A DNA stretch of 64,000 bases from Cunninghamia lanceolata (GCA_027924645.1 BSBN01000445.1:6617001-6681000), one strand, 5' to 3'; counted from the first letter of the stretch, positions 45,296-59,065 are shown. The notes: generated by a model not told the origin, from the sequence alone. Numbers and translations: made by a program.

Positions 45296-48170
45296 CCATT
45301 GGTCATGATGCCTTTCCATACCTCCATCACCCCATCATTCAACTATTATCCCACATATATTCCCCATCTTATTCCTATGGTCCATGCTTTTGCATAAGCC
45401 TTTCATCCATCTTCCTAGCATAAGTCCTTAATTCACATCATAATCCACTACCTACCTACTCCATACCCCTTTCATGCAATCTCATACCAACATCTATGAG
45501 CATAATGACATTTGATATGGGCCATTTGATGACATTCTTCCCTAGTAGGACTACCACCATTCATGGAACCAGACACTGGAGTCCCTCTCATCCATATTCC
45601 ACCTATCCTATCCAAATATTCAAAAAAAAAGTAAAGAAAAATACCTTCGTCCAACAGTGAAAACCACCCTTGGTGGTGCCTTGGATAAGTGCCATGATGA
45701 AAACCTGGCAAACAAGTGTCATGTGTAGGTTGATCTTCCATGTCATTTACCCTTGGGAGCACAATGTCTCATTGACCCTATCATTTTCCATCCTATCTTA
45801 CCATACCCTCCTATCATCCTTATCCTACATATACCTATCATATTGAGTCCATTCATCCTTCATTCCTCTTTTGATCTTGATAAAGATATGGGGGCAAAAT
45901 GTCAAAACATGCTTTGGAAAAACTCTTGATGTACCTTATCTTTTTCAAACCAATCCAATCGTATTACCCTCTTATCATAAGCGTTGTCATGTCAAATCCT
46001 GAGTTATTCCTATGCGACATAATCCTTGGAGATCACATCTTTTTTTTCTTACACGTGCATCCATTCCATCCCTTATCGCCCATCCTTTTATCCAATTGTC
46101 AAATCCTAAAAACTCCAATGCAAGGGCATCAAAAGAAATGTCAATAATAAACCACTTCCTCCATCTCTTAGGATTTTAGTCCTCATCGATCTTTTCTTAC
46201 CGCATCCATCCAATCACATAAAGATACCTATCATGGCTTGTTGTTCACTTGCCCTTATCATCTTGTCCCATCAAAACCTTCATCCATCTTGTCATCCATT
46301 TTAACTCCATCATTGCTACCATTGTTGAACTATGTCACCTCTGAGCTATCACATAGGCAAGGCCATCATGGATGCGCCCCCAAGGCTTCCCATCCATTCC
46401 ATCCCTTATCACCCATCCTTTTGTCCATCCAATTCCACCCAATTCCCACCCTCTAGGTCTTAGGTCCACATGGTCTACACCCCAAACTATGTTGCCTCTG
46501 TGTTGTCACGTAGGCAAGGCCATCATCAATGAGCCCCTAAGGCACTAGGTCAGTCCCTTAGGGCTCATTGCATCACATCTACCATCAGTTAATCCCTATG
46601 TTTCATCAGTAATAAATCGATCCATCACTTAACTGAGGGCAAATCCTTAACCTAGTTAGTGAATTGGATTTTTGAATGCTGCAACTTAGAGGATAACAAA
46701 TCAGATCGTGGTTTTATCACTAGACAACAAGTAGTGCAGAAAAGTAATCTTTTAAAACAACATCTTGACAAGGAGACATCAAACTACACTTGACAAATCC
46801 CTACCTGCCTAAACTATCAAAAGGACTCTATCAGTTATTGCAAGAAAATATATCTATGGCAAGAAGGTTTTTAATGGTTGTTTAAAGTCTTATATCATGA
46901 TTTTTGTTATTATTTCTTTTTATGCTACTCAAGGATGTCAAAAACTAGAGGAGCTATGATGGGGGCATAATTATTTTATTTGTTTGTTGTTTGTGGGTTT
47001 ATCTTTAGTAATGTGAAGCCTTGTCTAAATACATGATCAACATAATGATCATCGAGGACATTAGTGGTCTAAACATGAAACAGGTGTAATCCTTGTCTGT
47101 TGACACGCAAGAAATACTCAGGTCATCTAGGTTCAATTTTAACTAGATGCTTGTATTAACTTGCTAAATCAAAATCCATGTAAGAGATACTCAGTTCATC
47201 ATGGTTTAATTATACCTAGATGTTTGTATTTTCTTACAACATTTTAAAATCTCAATGATGAAACAAAGTACTTCACAAACGTGTACAAGAAGATGACAAA
47301 ATCCACTATCATACATACCAAATTGCATTTCATTTCATTTATAAGTATTTCATACATATCATTCTCCAAACAGCTTAAGATCCAAGTCCTTTCTTTATCT
47401 ACATCTCTTTATCTACTCACCTTTTTCTCTCTTATCATTTTGAGAGTGCACTAATTGTCCTCTCGAGGGGGCGTCATCATCATCACTCATCTAATTTGCT
47501 AACTTACCATTATCTTTCCTTGTCACCCTCACTCTTGAGTGACTGGGGCATCACCAATCACCAATCCAAGCATCAATCCAATCATCAAATAAATCCAATC
47601 GATCCAAGCAATGATCCAAATGCAAGTCCATCCTTAATCCATACCAATCGAGTAAATCAATCTTGTCAAATTATCCAATCACAATCAATGATCTTGATCC
47701 TAATCTTGTCGTAAACCAACTCAATTAATCAATCAATCATCATCATCAGTGGGATATGTCTTTCCCGCATCTTTTTGTTGATCTAGGGATATATCATTCC
47801 CCGCAATGAAAAACACTATCATCAATCATTATCAATTAATCGTTGGTTTACAACTTGACAGGGATAGTACCTTGTTGTTCTTGTATCATTTGTGCATACT
47901 TGCTTGCTTGCTTGTGTGTGTTATCATTTTATCTTGCATAGCATATCATTTCAGCTCTTTCATCCATCCCTTATCTTGCATCCTCCATTTTCTTAGCCAT
48001 CCTTTCTCATCGTGAGATTGTCTGTCATCTTGTCATCTCATTCTTCCCATCCAATCTTCTGAGGGGCATCCTATCATCATTAAACCTATACCAAGGGCAA
48101 ACTAGGGCATATATCAAAATCACGCAGAAAATTTTATTCTTTGAAACAACATGATAAAACACATTGTCTC
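45296..48170 (+). other. Long 3' non-coding region of element F
   Basis: No gene is visible in 2.9 kb. Direct repeats are present: 'tagg-caaggccatcat' blocks at about 46,350 and 46,515, and 'ccattccatcccttatc-cccatcctttt' at about 46,060 and 46,395. G-rich tracts such as gatatgggggcaaaatg occur near 45,885. A ctcgagggggc block near 47,462 corresponds to one in element E (about 900). Confidence 0.55.
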
Positions 48171-48184
48171 AAAGAGGGGAAAAA
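48171..48184 (+). other. Polypurine tract of element F
   Basis: AAAGAGGGGAAAAA sits directly before TGTATACACC, matching the arrangement in element E. Confidence 0.75.
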
Positions 48185-49288
48185 TGTATACACCTAAAAA
48201 TGGCAAAGTGAATTAAATAAATATTTATTATTTATTTTAATTCCTATTCTTCTATCAATGAATAAATCCATCAATTTATTTATCTGATTTGCGTTCATCT
48301 TCAATAGTCCAAGAATTAAATAAAAATCTATTTATTCTAATGTCATCCCTAATTAAATAATTCTAAATTATTTAATCAATCATCTTATCCTAAAGTCTTC
48401 AACCATAATTCCACATCATCCAATCCACCTCACAATCCACCTCAACATGTTGAACACATAATTAAATATTTTAATATTTAATTAGCTAATTACCCTCACC
48501 CACATGTCCTATTTATCCTCTATCTAGTCATCCCTATTCCTTCTCCACATGTGTCATATTATTTCTCAATCACCTTTATGCTCAAAGACACTTGTCTTTC
48601 TAATTCTAGTTCATATCTCATATTCCCACAAGTCAAGAGTCCTTCCACAATCTCCTCAAAGACTTCCACCTTTAACTCATGGGTCAATTATGAGCACAAT
48701 GACATGTGGCTTATTAGATCCACATATCCCTCTACCTTGTAAGTGTAGTAGGAACATTTCCCATAATTATCTCCCTCAACTCCCTCTTAACCGTACACAT
48801 CACAGGTAATTCCTCCAGTTGTGGATCTATTGATACTTGGACTTGGCCTCTCTTAAGCCTATAAAAGTAAGGTCCTCACACCTATTTTGCATCCACTCAA
48901 GCTTTAGCAATCTTACTCTGCATAAATCCTATCAGCGTGCCTTTGGCAAAGTATCCTCATCATATTTACATAATCCCATTATCATCACAATCATCCAACC
49001 ATGTCTTCATATCTCCATTATGCATCATCATAGAATTGCATTTGTAGTTTAACCTTCATTGCATTATCCATCTACATCCATTCTCCTATTGTCATCTTCA
49101 ACAGCAAGGAAGTACAACTTCTGAGAGCTAAAATCATACACAAGATCGGTACGTGATAGGCAACAATGGAAGTTACAAGGTGAATAAGATCTACGAAGGT
49201 AATATCTTTGTTTATTGTATTTGCATCAATTTCATTGAGTTATTAGATATTTAGTTGTTTAATACTATTCTTCATATTTTCTCTAACA
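48185..49288 (+). mobile_element. 3' LTR of element F
   Basis: The LTR begins TGTATACACCTAAAAATGG and I end it at CTCTAACA, 1,104 bp, close to the 1,113 bp of the E LTR. Both have an AT-rich first half with ATTAAATAATT-like segments and a TATA box (TATAAAAG, 48,860-48,867) about 430 bp before the end. The 5' LTR should be left of the window if A lies inside F. Confidence 0.7.
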
Positions 49289-49921
49289 GAGTTTGTCAGG
49301 AACAATCTTATTAGACCCTTGGCTTTACGGTCCATAACATCATATTAAGTAGCCAAAGTAGCATCTATAGGCCTTGAAACATGCTCATCAACAACATCTC
49401 ATAGATCTCAATCAATTAATAGATCTTCCATATTCAGTTTCCATATCTCATAATTATTACCGAGTAAATGTACAAAGATGAGTCCACTTAAGGTGGAAGT
49501 TTCGGAGTTATAAAAAAATCTGAAATTAGGTAAACAAAAATGGGAACCCGTTTCTACAAAATGGGATCTCGAGCCTAAAATCTAGGATAGGATCCTGTTT
49601 CGTAACAGGTTCCCAAACCTAGCACCAAGAAACGGGGTCATGTTTCACAAAATGGGATCCCATTTATGAAAAGTATTAATTTTTTTTTAAATTGCCTATG
49701 ACCTCATTTTCTCCAGCGACAATGCGAAATCCAGAACGAGATCCCGAGTACAACCCCTTCATTTCCAACCATCAAAAGTCCAGGTGAGTGGATTTTTCCA
49801 TTTTTTTATTTTTCCTCAAGTCTGTAGTTTGCTTTTCAAGTTTTTTTCTATGTTTTTATCTTTTTTTTAATGGTAAAATACAATCAAAATGTTAAAATGG
49901 TTGTAGCTAGGGTTTCAATTT

Positions 49922-50461
49922 GAGAGTTGAATAGATGTATTTAGACATTTTAGCTATAAAATACAATTGAAAATTTGAAAACCCTGTATCATATGAAAGA
50001 AGAGATTTTGAACAAACTGTCAATTTAATTTAAATTTGAGAGTTGAATAGTTGTATTTAGACATTTTACCTATAAAATACAATTGAAAATTTGAAACTGG
50101 ATCATATGAAAGGAGAGATTTTGAACAAACTGTCAAAATTTATATAGCATTGTGATGATATATATATTTGGTTTTTATAAAATTTACTTATACAAATGTA
50201 TGTCATAATATTTTAAAGGCACTATTGAATAGATAACTGTCATAAAAAAATTGCTGCCATAGCTGTATTTAGACATTTTAGCTGTAAAATACAATTGAAA
50301 TTTTGAAACGACTGTATCATATGAAAGGAGAGATTTTGAACAAACTGTCAAAATTTATATAGCAATGGGATGATATATATATTTGGTTTTTATAAAATTT
50401 ACTTATACTAATGTATATCATTGTATTTTAAAGGCATTATTGAACAGATAACTGTCAAAAA
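49922..50461 (+). repeat. Tandem repeat of about 220 bp, 2-3 copies
   Basis: A unit containing tgtatttagacattttagct, aaatacaattgaaa, tcatatgaaaggagagatt and gaacaaactgtcaaaattt occurs at about 49,922, 50,037 and 50,260. The last two are followed by a second shared block (tatagcattgtgatgatata, ggcattattgaa-agataactgtc). The array follows a segment (49,540-49,675) with inverted GGGAACC/GGTTCCC words and the 16-bp palindrome AAATGGGATCCCATTT. This may be the edge of a DNA transposon. Confidence 0.6.
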
Positions 50462-50639
50462 ATTTACAACAAACCATTTCAAAACATCTCAAAACTACAA
50501 GCAAGTCTTTTTATAAGCATTCAAATTTACAAGCAAGTCTTTTTACAAGCATTCAAATTTTTACCCAAGTCCAAGAGCCATATTTTACATGAGAATCCCT
50601 AAATCTAAGCACCATACAAGTTACTTGAGAAGCCCCAAA

Positions 50640-51240
50640 TCCAAATTCCACACTTTGGATAAGAAGTTGATCAAGGAGGATTCACTAACATTGTACATGT
50701 AGTAATGCCAATACCATTCTCATTGCTTTCCATGCATGTAATAAAACTTTAATGGGCTACAATACACCAAATCACCCCTAGATGTTCATGGTAACATAAA
50801 GACCAACAAACCATATCTACCAAGTGTGACATGTGTTCTAGCAGTAGAAAAACACTTTGTATAAGATCAAGCACTTTTATAATAAAACATACCTTGAATC
50901 CAAATTCTCTATGGTTTCTAGGCTCTAATATACCTTTGGGCCAAGCCATAAGGTCCAATCCATAAATTATTACCACATTACTCTAAGCATCACTTTACAA
51001 ACATAAGATAGTTGAGCTGATGTGGTAACTTCCAAGTGGCATCCCTAAGAAAAATGTTATACCAAGTCACCCACTAGCTCATTATGCACCTACTAGCAAA
51101 TAATTGCACTCCACAACCATTGAGAGATGAGGATTCATATGTGGAAATGATTCCCCTTCAATAGGAGATATTTTGGCAATCAAGTCCTCCCTAGGTTTCA
51201 AGTAACCCTCGATGTTCCTTTGTTTGAGGGTAAGATTAAT
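50640..51240. repeat. Diverged direct repeat, left copy
   Basis: It shares an ordered series of matches with 52,655-53,250, for example aaggaggattcactaaca / caaggattcaccaata, agaccaacaaaccat / agaccaaacaaccat, ataagatcaagcacttt / ataatatcaagcactct and gagatgagga. The two may be old LTRs around a gypsy protease remnant. Divergence is high. Confidence 0.45.
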
Positions 51241-52654
51241 TTTAATGTTGTAGATAACTAGATTGATTCTGCTAGATTCTTATTTTTCCATGAATGACTT
51301 CTTAGATAAAGATAAGATTAATTTTTATCTTCTAAAAAATTCATTTCCAATTAAGAAGTGTTGACAAGCCCATGCACTTTGGGAGTAAGACTATCTAGAA
51401 TGGAGGAAAATCTAAGAGAACATAGCATCATTTCTTGGAATCCTTCAAGTATAAATATTAGCCTAAGGATGTTTATGTTGACTGGTACATGAAATGGTCA
51501 TGTAATTATGATAGGGACATGACCATTCAATCCAAGCATATCTTGATACCTTCCATGAGCTCTATTAAAGGTTGGGCTCATTTGAGTCAAAGAAACATCA
51601 AGTCCTCAAGTATTGTAGTAGCCTGGGACTAGCCATACAATCCAGACTAACTTGATGATCAAGGTTAAAGTGATAGGAGAATCTTATTTCTATGCAACAA
51701 ACATTGGGAAGTAGTTCAAGTAGAAGTTCAAACAAGAATCAACCAACACAAAGACACTACCTTCAAATAAGAGTTACAAACCATCCAAGATAACTAAGTG
51801 GTGTGATAGCTACATAAGAGATGCAATGATCCCAACACTAAGTTTCATGCTAAAAAAAGTCCACTCATTCAAAGGTTTAAATATCTAGTATATATGATGA
51901 TACATAAAACCCTTAGATGAAATGATTAATACATATCCCAATGTCCTGGTCAACATTGTACCAGTAATAACCTTCATACCTAAGGAAGTTTAAGCAGAGC
52001 GACTATTCCATTCACAAATGTGGGTGAAAGCGGAACAAATAGACTTCATGATTAATGATAGAAGTATAAAGAATCTAATCTCTTCAAATACTATTGAGAG
52101 ATTCAAGCTACCAACCATGGTTCATCTGCATCACTATTGAACTAGGATGGTTTAGCACATGCAACACCCAAGGTATATATATATGTGTTGTGCTCACTAG
52201 TGCTACTTATCATATATGCTATTTATCCTTTTCAAGAGGAGATAGTCCATGATGTAGTGCCAATGGAGGTCTAAAATGTTCTCCTTGGACATCCTTATAT
52301 GTAAAGTCATTAGTGTGTGTACACCAAGCCTCATAGCATAGATGTATCAATATGTAGTAAAAGATACTAAATTCTTGAAGTGGATTCATGCTCAATACAT
52401 GCCACATTAGCTCCAAACAAGATTATGGGATACAACTATGCATATCTTAGAACTTTTCACTTCACCTCAAACCAAAGACCAACTTGTTGCAACAAATTAT
52501 ACATGTTAGAATCTAAAAAGCATGTTTATATAGAATTGTTATAAGCTTTAATATAGAGTTGTTAGAAAGGGTAAGATCCCATAACAAGCCAAATGGTTCA
52601 TTGAGTTGCAACTAGAAGACAAGGATCCACACCCATTTCTTAGACTGAATACAA
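51241..52654 (+). pseudogene. Decayed Ty3/gypsy fragment with protease remnant
   Basis: Around 52,015-52,310 on the + strand the conceptual translation gives MWVKAEQIDFMI-DRSIKNLISS, then IERFKLPTMVHLHHY, and later HDVVPMEV-NVLLGHPYM. This is the order of a gypsy protease (active-site region to VLLGRPW) with stops. The rest of the segment shows no clear domain. The flanking diverged direct repeats may be its LTRs. Confidence 0.45.
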
Positions 52655-53250
52655 TCATGACTATTGCTTCATAAGGATAGGAAACTAATCCACAAGGATT
52701 CACCAATAGTGGTAGACATGGTAATTCCAAGACCATTCTAATGGCAAGTGGTACATGTGGAAACACTTTAGTGGTAAATACAATACACCAAAGCACTCCT
52801 ATATGATCTTGTGATAACACAAAGACCAAACAACCATCTCCAACAAGTGTTACACATTATCCAACAGTGGCATAGTGCACTCTATATAATATCAAGCACT
52901 CTTGCAATAACCATACCTCATCCAAACAATCTATAGCTTCTACCATGGTTTCCACATTGTCCAATACACTTCCAAGCCAAACTGCAAGGTCCAATTCACA
53001 TAGATTCTTATTACATCTATTTGAGTATCAATTTCTTCAAACTTTAGATAGTGTAGTTGATACAACAGTCTAGGTGGCACCATTGAGGCTCATGTTATGC
53101 TAATTCATCCACTAGCACATTGAAAGAAACTACCACTAAACAATTACACTGTTCAGCTAACCTGGGAGATGAGGAGTCATACAACTAAATGGTTCCACAT
53201 TCATAGGAAATAGTTCAACTTCCTAGAGACTCTTCCTATCCACATCATGA
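52655..53250. repeat. Diverged direct repeat, right copy
   Basis: This is the partner of 50,640-51,240, about 2.0 kb away and in the same orientation. The similarity is visible over most of the length but with many small indels. Confidence 0.45.
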
Positions 53251-53805
53251 ATCTATATAATCTATATATACACATCTATAACATAGCTTGTCAATTAATT
53301 AAAATTGAATTGAGATAGGCAACATATAGGTAGATAACTTAGTGATACACCTTTCTCAAAGGTACATGCCTTGTATGTACAAAAAACAACTAAAAAAAAT
53401 ACATTTACTATTTAGTTTTATATCTTTCTTTGTACTTGCATTATATGTCTCACAACCTACAACACATGCCTACAACTTCATCTAGATCCTCATCTAAATA
53501 GTTTTCCACCAAAAATCAAAATTTAGGCCTCGAATGAAAATCCCAAGTTCAATTTAAAAATTACATAGTACACTATAATAGCTCTTACATTTTGAAATTT
53601 GTATGCACATGTATCTGTACGTTTAATTTAAATATTTCTTGTAATTTCTTGAAACATGTATAATTTATAATTTTTCAACATGTATATGTTTATTTATAAT
53701 TTATATATATATATAGATTCTTGAAAATTAATTTTGTACTCAAGTTTGTATGTTTATATGTATATATGCAGGCTCATAGTTTATATATATATCATCATCA
53801 TCATC

Positions 53806-56159
53806 ATGGATGATATTCACTTTGATACTGAGGACTTCCTCAATGCACAGGCTGAATAGGCACTATCTCCACCCCTACCCCCACCTCCAGATGCCCCACC
53901 TCCACCCCCACCTGGACCCCCACCTGGAACTGACCAGGCTCGCTTGTGAGCCATAATTAATGAAAATGTAAATTCCATAAAAGAAAAATTGAATTCCATT
54001 CGTAGTTAACAATTCATGCCACCTCACGTGGTATGTTTTGCAACTTTGATACAAAACATTGTAGATTCTGTGAGGTCTATTGACTTAGACTTCGATAACT
54101 TTTGGAATTAGAGAGAGGAGAGGTGCTAATTTTATGCTAGTGGCCTCTCCTATAAAGAGATTTTGGATCTTAAAATCACAAAAGGTCATTTAGCGCAATA
54201 TTTTAGACACCCCATCACAAATGAACCTATTCCTACAAATAATAAAAGAATATCAATTAGATGGTGTAGACATGAAGGAATGTCTACTAATTTTTGGGAC
54301 AGGTGGTGGATGGTGTTTGATTATCCACCTCATACTAATTGTGACGTTCCTTTATATTTTTTGAGAAAATTATATGCAGAGTTTATTATGAATTAGAAAC
54401 CCAACTATTTTGATTTTAGATCATTTGAGGGTATTGGTGGTGGCATGCCACAACAAAGGTTGGGGGCATGAGTTGATCCCCAATGACCTGTGCCTGCTCA
54501 ACCTCTTATTAACCCTCCTACTGCTACCATTCCTGCGCCCTTCCAGCATCGTGCGATGGTATCTGCACTAGGCACATTGAATGCACTCTTAGGTAGCCTG
54601 GATGAGAAGACTTCTATGATAGTAGCTTGGGTTGGAGACCATGGAAGAACTGATGGTGGAAGTGGTCCTAGTACCACTCCACATGTGTCGATGCCTCATA
54701 CATGTACAAGTTGCAATCGATTGTGTTAGGCAACTACACCCACTTTAGCTACACATGCAACATCTAAGGATATGGGCAAATCATTTGGTGATTATCTATT
54801 TGCTAAGGATCATCCCACTGATCATTCAACACAAGTATATATATAGGTTACACACATGTTGAATTTATAACAATTTTACGCACGTGTTTTTAATGAACAT
54901 ATAGATCCTTTAAATTGTAATATTTTAACAATTGAATTGTTTGGTGTAGATGATGGAAACATGGACCATTGATCGATTTAATTTTTCATCGACCCCTGTT
55001 CATCTTGGGCACCCATTTGGGGTATTTTGATTGATTTTTAAATATATTTTAAATAATTTTATGTACTTGATTTTAATTTGTAATTCAGTCTTGAACATGT
55101 ACATTAAATATTTATGCTGGTTCAAGGTTCTTCCACATTGAATCCTCCATCTGAGGGTGTCTCAAGCGCTCCTCCATCATTGGGCATCTCACATGACCCT
55201 TTTGTATGTATATTGTTTTAAAAAACTATATATATACTTAGATTTTTCTATTTTGAATTCCCTATATTTGAAAACGTGCATGTACTATTTAATATATATT
55301 AAAAATATATGTCTACGTAGGTTGACACAACAATGAGGATGGGCATTGCAGGACACTTGGATGATCCTAGTTTATATCAGGAGTCGACTGCATTTCAGGT
55401 TGTTGAAAAACATATCTATGTCTACGTACAATATGTAGGTCTTTTAAATAGATTAAAACAAAAATTGGGTACCTACACAAGTGAATATATATGTTTTAAC
55501 CTAATTTGTACACATGTGCTAAGTTTAAAATGACCTTGTAGGAACTTGTCAGTGACACGTTTCATCCTATTCATGCCATTCCACCTACAACACATGTAGA
55601 GCAGGAGGACAGAGGAGATGGGTAGCCTAATATGGTATAATTTAAAATTTATATTATATTTAAAGTCAATTAAAATATACATTGTGAACTTAAAGTAAAT
55701 TTCAATAGAATATATATGTTGACATGTGTTAACAATTATTTTTCTTTTATAGCTTGAGACATGTCATGTAGTTGAGCATGTAGAGACAGGTCCTGGAATA
55801 GAAGATGCACAACAACCTCTTATGGTATAATACTTTAAATATGATAAATTATAAATTAAATTGAATTAAATCATTTTTATCATCTGACATCTAATTTCAA
55901 CTTTCTTTCTCTTGTACATGTAGATTGATTTAGAGCATGTAGAGACAACTCCAGGTGCACCATCTTAGACCATGCCTCTCAAGCTCACATGGTAATTTAA
56001 TTTTATGATAAATTATAAATTAAATTGTCATTAAATCATTTTTAATCATCTTACATCCGATTTCATCTAAATCTTTCTCTTCTACAGAGTGATTCGGGTC
56101 ATTTGGGTAGTTCGCATGGTGTGAAGAGGTCTCTTGATTACAGAGACAATATGAGTTAG
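53806..56159 (+). pseudogene. Unrecognised eight-exon gene, decayed, with duplicated exon-intron units
   Basis: ATG at 53,806 follows an (ATC)n run. Exon 1 (53,806-54,834) encodes an acidic start, a proline-rich tract and a segment with RWCRHEG...FWDRWWMVFDYPP; it carries several stops such as TAG at 53,857 and TGA at 53,947. Suggested further exons are 54,950-55,019, 55,127-55,203, 55,321-55,398, 55,542-55,634, 55,753-55,824, 55,924-55,991 and 56,088-56,159, each with GT...AG borders. Introns 55,825-55,923 and 55,992-56,087 are clearly similar and exons 6 and 7 share VEHVET/LEHVET, so a unit was duplicated. I do not recognise the family; it may belong to a DNA transposon. Confidence 0.5.
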
Positions 56160-58719
56160 GTTATTTCATGGGCTATATTTGACTATTTCATGGACTACAT
56201 ATATTGTTTCTCATGGACTTCATATATATTGTTTCATGGACTTTATATATTGTTTCATCTAGACTTTATTTCATTTTAGTATTTTATGTCTATAAACATT
56301 TAAGTGAAATAGAAATGACACTAGATATCTTATTCAATATCATTTTTATATTTAAATATATATATAAATTGGGGTTCTAATAAAAAATAACAAAAACTAA
56401 TCACTTTTTATAGTGAGAAAACAATTTAACATCTTATTATAATTGTCTATATCTATTTAGCTTCCAATGCCCTTTATAAATGGAATTTTAGATAGTAAGA
56501 TTTTTACAAAGTGGTTTTGAAGTATTCTATAGGAATATGTCTCATCAAGGTTATGGGGAATATTTTACTTCATTTTTGGCTTAATCATTGTTGGCAATTC
56601 TTAGATAGCATGCCTTTAGGAATTAAATAATGAACATTATCAAAATTTTGTATTAATAGAAATCTAACTAATGTATAGATAAAAAGAGAAGTTGGATTTT
56701 AACTTAATATCATGTTTTTTGGTTATGGAAATGTACCACATTTTTTATATTAAATAAGTAATGGTCAATATGAAAGACTTCCACTATTTTAAGTAATAAT
56801 GTGTTTTACTTGTAAAAGTTCTTTATAAAGGGAAAAAATAGAGAGAAAGTAAGTTCCTCCAAGAGGATATGTTTTTTCTATTGATTCATTCAATATATAA
56901 CAATGGTAATAGGTGTCATATGAACTAATGAAAGGAGTTACTTCACCTCCTTGATTCTTGCCATATATTTCTTGGAGGATTATGCCACATATTTGAAGGA
57001 GTTCTACACATATATTTCAGTCTTACACCTTCATTAATTTTATTATTCCCTTGGAAGTAGAACTCCATAATGAAGGAGTTGCATTCTTGAGATTCTTCTT
57101 GAATAGCTAGTTATGGTGCCATATTTGGAGGAGATATCAGAAAAATTGAAATGAGAACTTTTCTAATAGATTCACAAATATTTTACTAGAATGAAAGCTA
57201 GTCTTGGAATGTAATTTTAGAATGCTAGTGCGCGAGAAAAATTATTCTCCAATGATCTAACAATGTTTGACAATGTATTAAGCACACAAAAGAATTTAAG
57301 ATCAATATTATAGCGTGTGTATGTGTGTGTAATATATAACAATATAAAGAAACTATCCAAATGTGTTATTAAGGAAAAGGATGTTGATAAATAATAAGGA
57401 TGTATAGTGAAGTAAGAGAAACAAATAGTGACTAAATGCTCAATTTTGAGATTATACAAAGTTACAAGTCTATTTGAATCTTTTCAAACATAAGGATAGT
57501 AGTTCATAAACCTCTAAAATATTGAAAATATGGTGAAATAATGGTTTATGGACCTTAGTAAGTTGACAATTGCATGCATAGTGAATGTGAATCATCAATG
57601 TGGTTATAGCAATGTGCTTCAATGGTTTTCAAGCTTGCTTAGGGTTGTCCAAGTGCACGGAGATTGGTGTCAAAGCCTTAGAAGTTTGCAAGAAAGGTGG
57701 CACATTCATCAACAATGGTTTGGAGACCACCAATACTAGAAGGACAATGAAAAGGAAATTATTTTGAGACCATAGAGTGTCTAATTAGCAAGAAAGATGT
57801 TGGAAATTAGAGATTCTAGCCAATCAAAGGAAGAACATAGTCTCTTATGTAATGTACAAATGGAGCCTAGAGGCTCTCTAAGATTTAGTTGAAATAAATA
57901 AAATACAAAAGACAAAAACAATAGAGAACACAAAAACAAAAAAAGATAATAGACTATAATTTAAACACTTGAACTACCTCTAAAACTAACAATTTTATCT
58001 CAGCAAACAAAGACACAAAAAATCTAAAAGACTAACTACAAAACTATGAAAATAATAAATCCAACATATGTACCATGTGTGCACACAATCAAAGTTGATT
58101 GGTTAAAGAAATGATGAAAATCTACAAAGAATGGTCTGGAGGAAACATTCCAAAGTCTCACAACTGACTTGCAATAGATTACTTCACTGGTGATGACTAG
58201 TGAAACATTTGTAGAAAGGTTGCCTAAAAACTCAAAACTCAACTCAAGATTGTAGGACACAAAAATGAACATAAATGAGGCTTAAGAGGGAAGAGGAGTT
58301 GAGAAATTGTTAGTTACAAGAAGGCAAGTGTGGTAGTAGATATGCACTCTAAATTGGAAAGGTTAAATGTTCTATATATTATTTTTATCAAATATAGTCA
58401 AGAGAAATATTGGTTTTAGCAAATGAATGGTCTTGCAACCATTATGGCGATCATAAGACCATGGTGACATATCTGAAATGATCATAGTAATGATGAAAAT
58501 TACCATGAAAGTTTCAACGAAGTAGGCAAAACCAAGGATTTCAGAGCACAAGAAAACCACAAAAGGATACCCTAAGGCATTGAGGGCTTCGAAGTATAAT
58601 AATAGAAGTTGTAGCATTTTTTATTTTTGATAGGTATGTGAGGGGAAAGGGGACCACTCTCCCATTGTATAAAAAGTCAAAAAATGTTCATCCAAATCTT
58701 GTCTATGTTACTTTATATG
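56160..58719. other. AT-rich stretch without recognised features
   Basis: I see no gene or recognisable element here. The short open frames near 57,217-57,459, 57,548-57,739, 58,036-58,272 and 58,372-58,617 have no recognisable motif. A short TG-rich run lies near 57,313-57,332. Confidence 0.5.
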
Positions 58720-59065
58720 TCATAATATGATGTCTTAAGGGGTCCTAATAGGACTTATTAAGGGGATCAAAGAATTCAAACTACATGTCTCGTGTTGGAT
58801 CACAATTGATATAATTAAGTAGTAGAAATTAGGATGACTCATCATTTAACAATCACAAAAGTTATACAAATATAATGTTAATGTTAATATAATTTATGTT
58901 GTAATAGGATGTCTTAAGGGGATCAAAGATTTCAAACTACATGTCTCATAGATAATCACAATTGATGTAATATAGTATGACTCATCATAACAATACGATG
59001 TCTTAATTTATGTCGTAATAGGATGTCTTAAGGGGTCCTAATAAGATGTCTTAAGTTCTCAAAAT
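58720..59065. repeat. Imperfect repeats around GATGTCTTAAGGGG
   Basis: The word GTCTTAAGGGG and variants recur about six times. Two longer blocks share 'aaggggatcaaag-attcaaactacatgtctc' followed by 'atcacaattgat-taat' and 'atgactcatcat' (about 58,761 and 58,917). The end, ttaagttctcaaaatttgg, matches the start of the repeat units inside the gene at 59,957. Confidence 0.6.

Noticed and set aside
49289..49340. Possible primer site directly after the F LTR
   Set aside because: The sequence gagtttgtcagg does not match a tRNA 3' end and the LTR is the 3' one, so none is expected.
53817..53999. Glycine-rich minus-strand frame
   Set aside because: It is the reverse complement of the proline-rich exon of the + strand pseudogene.
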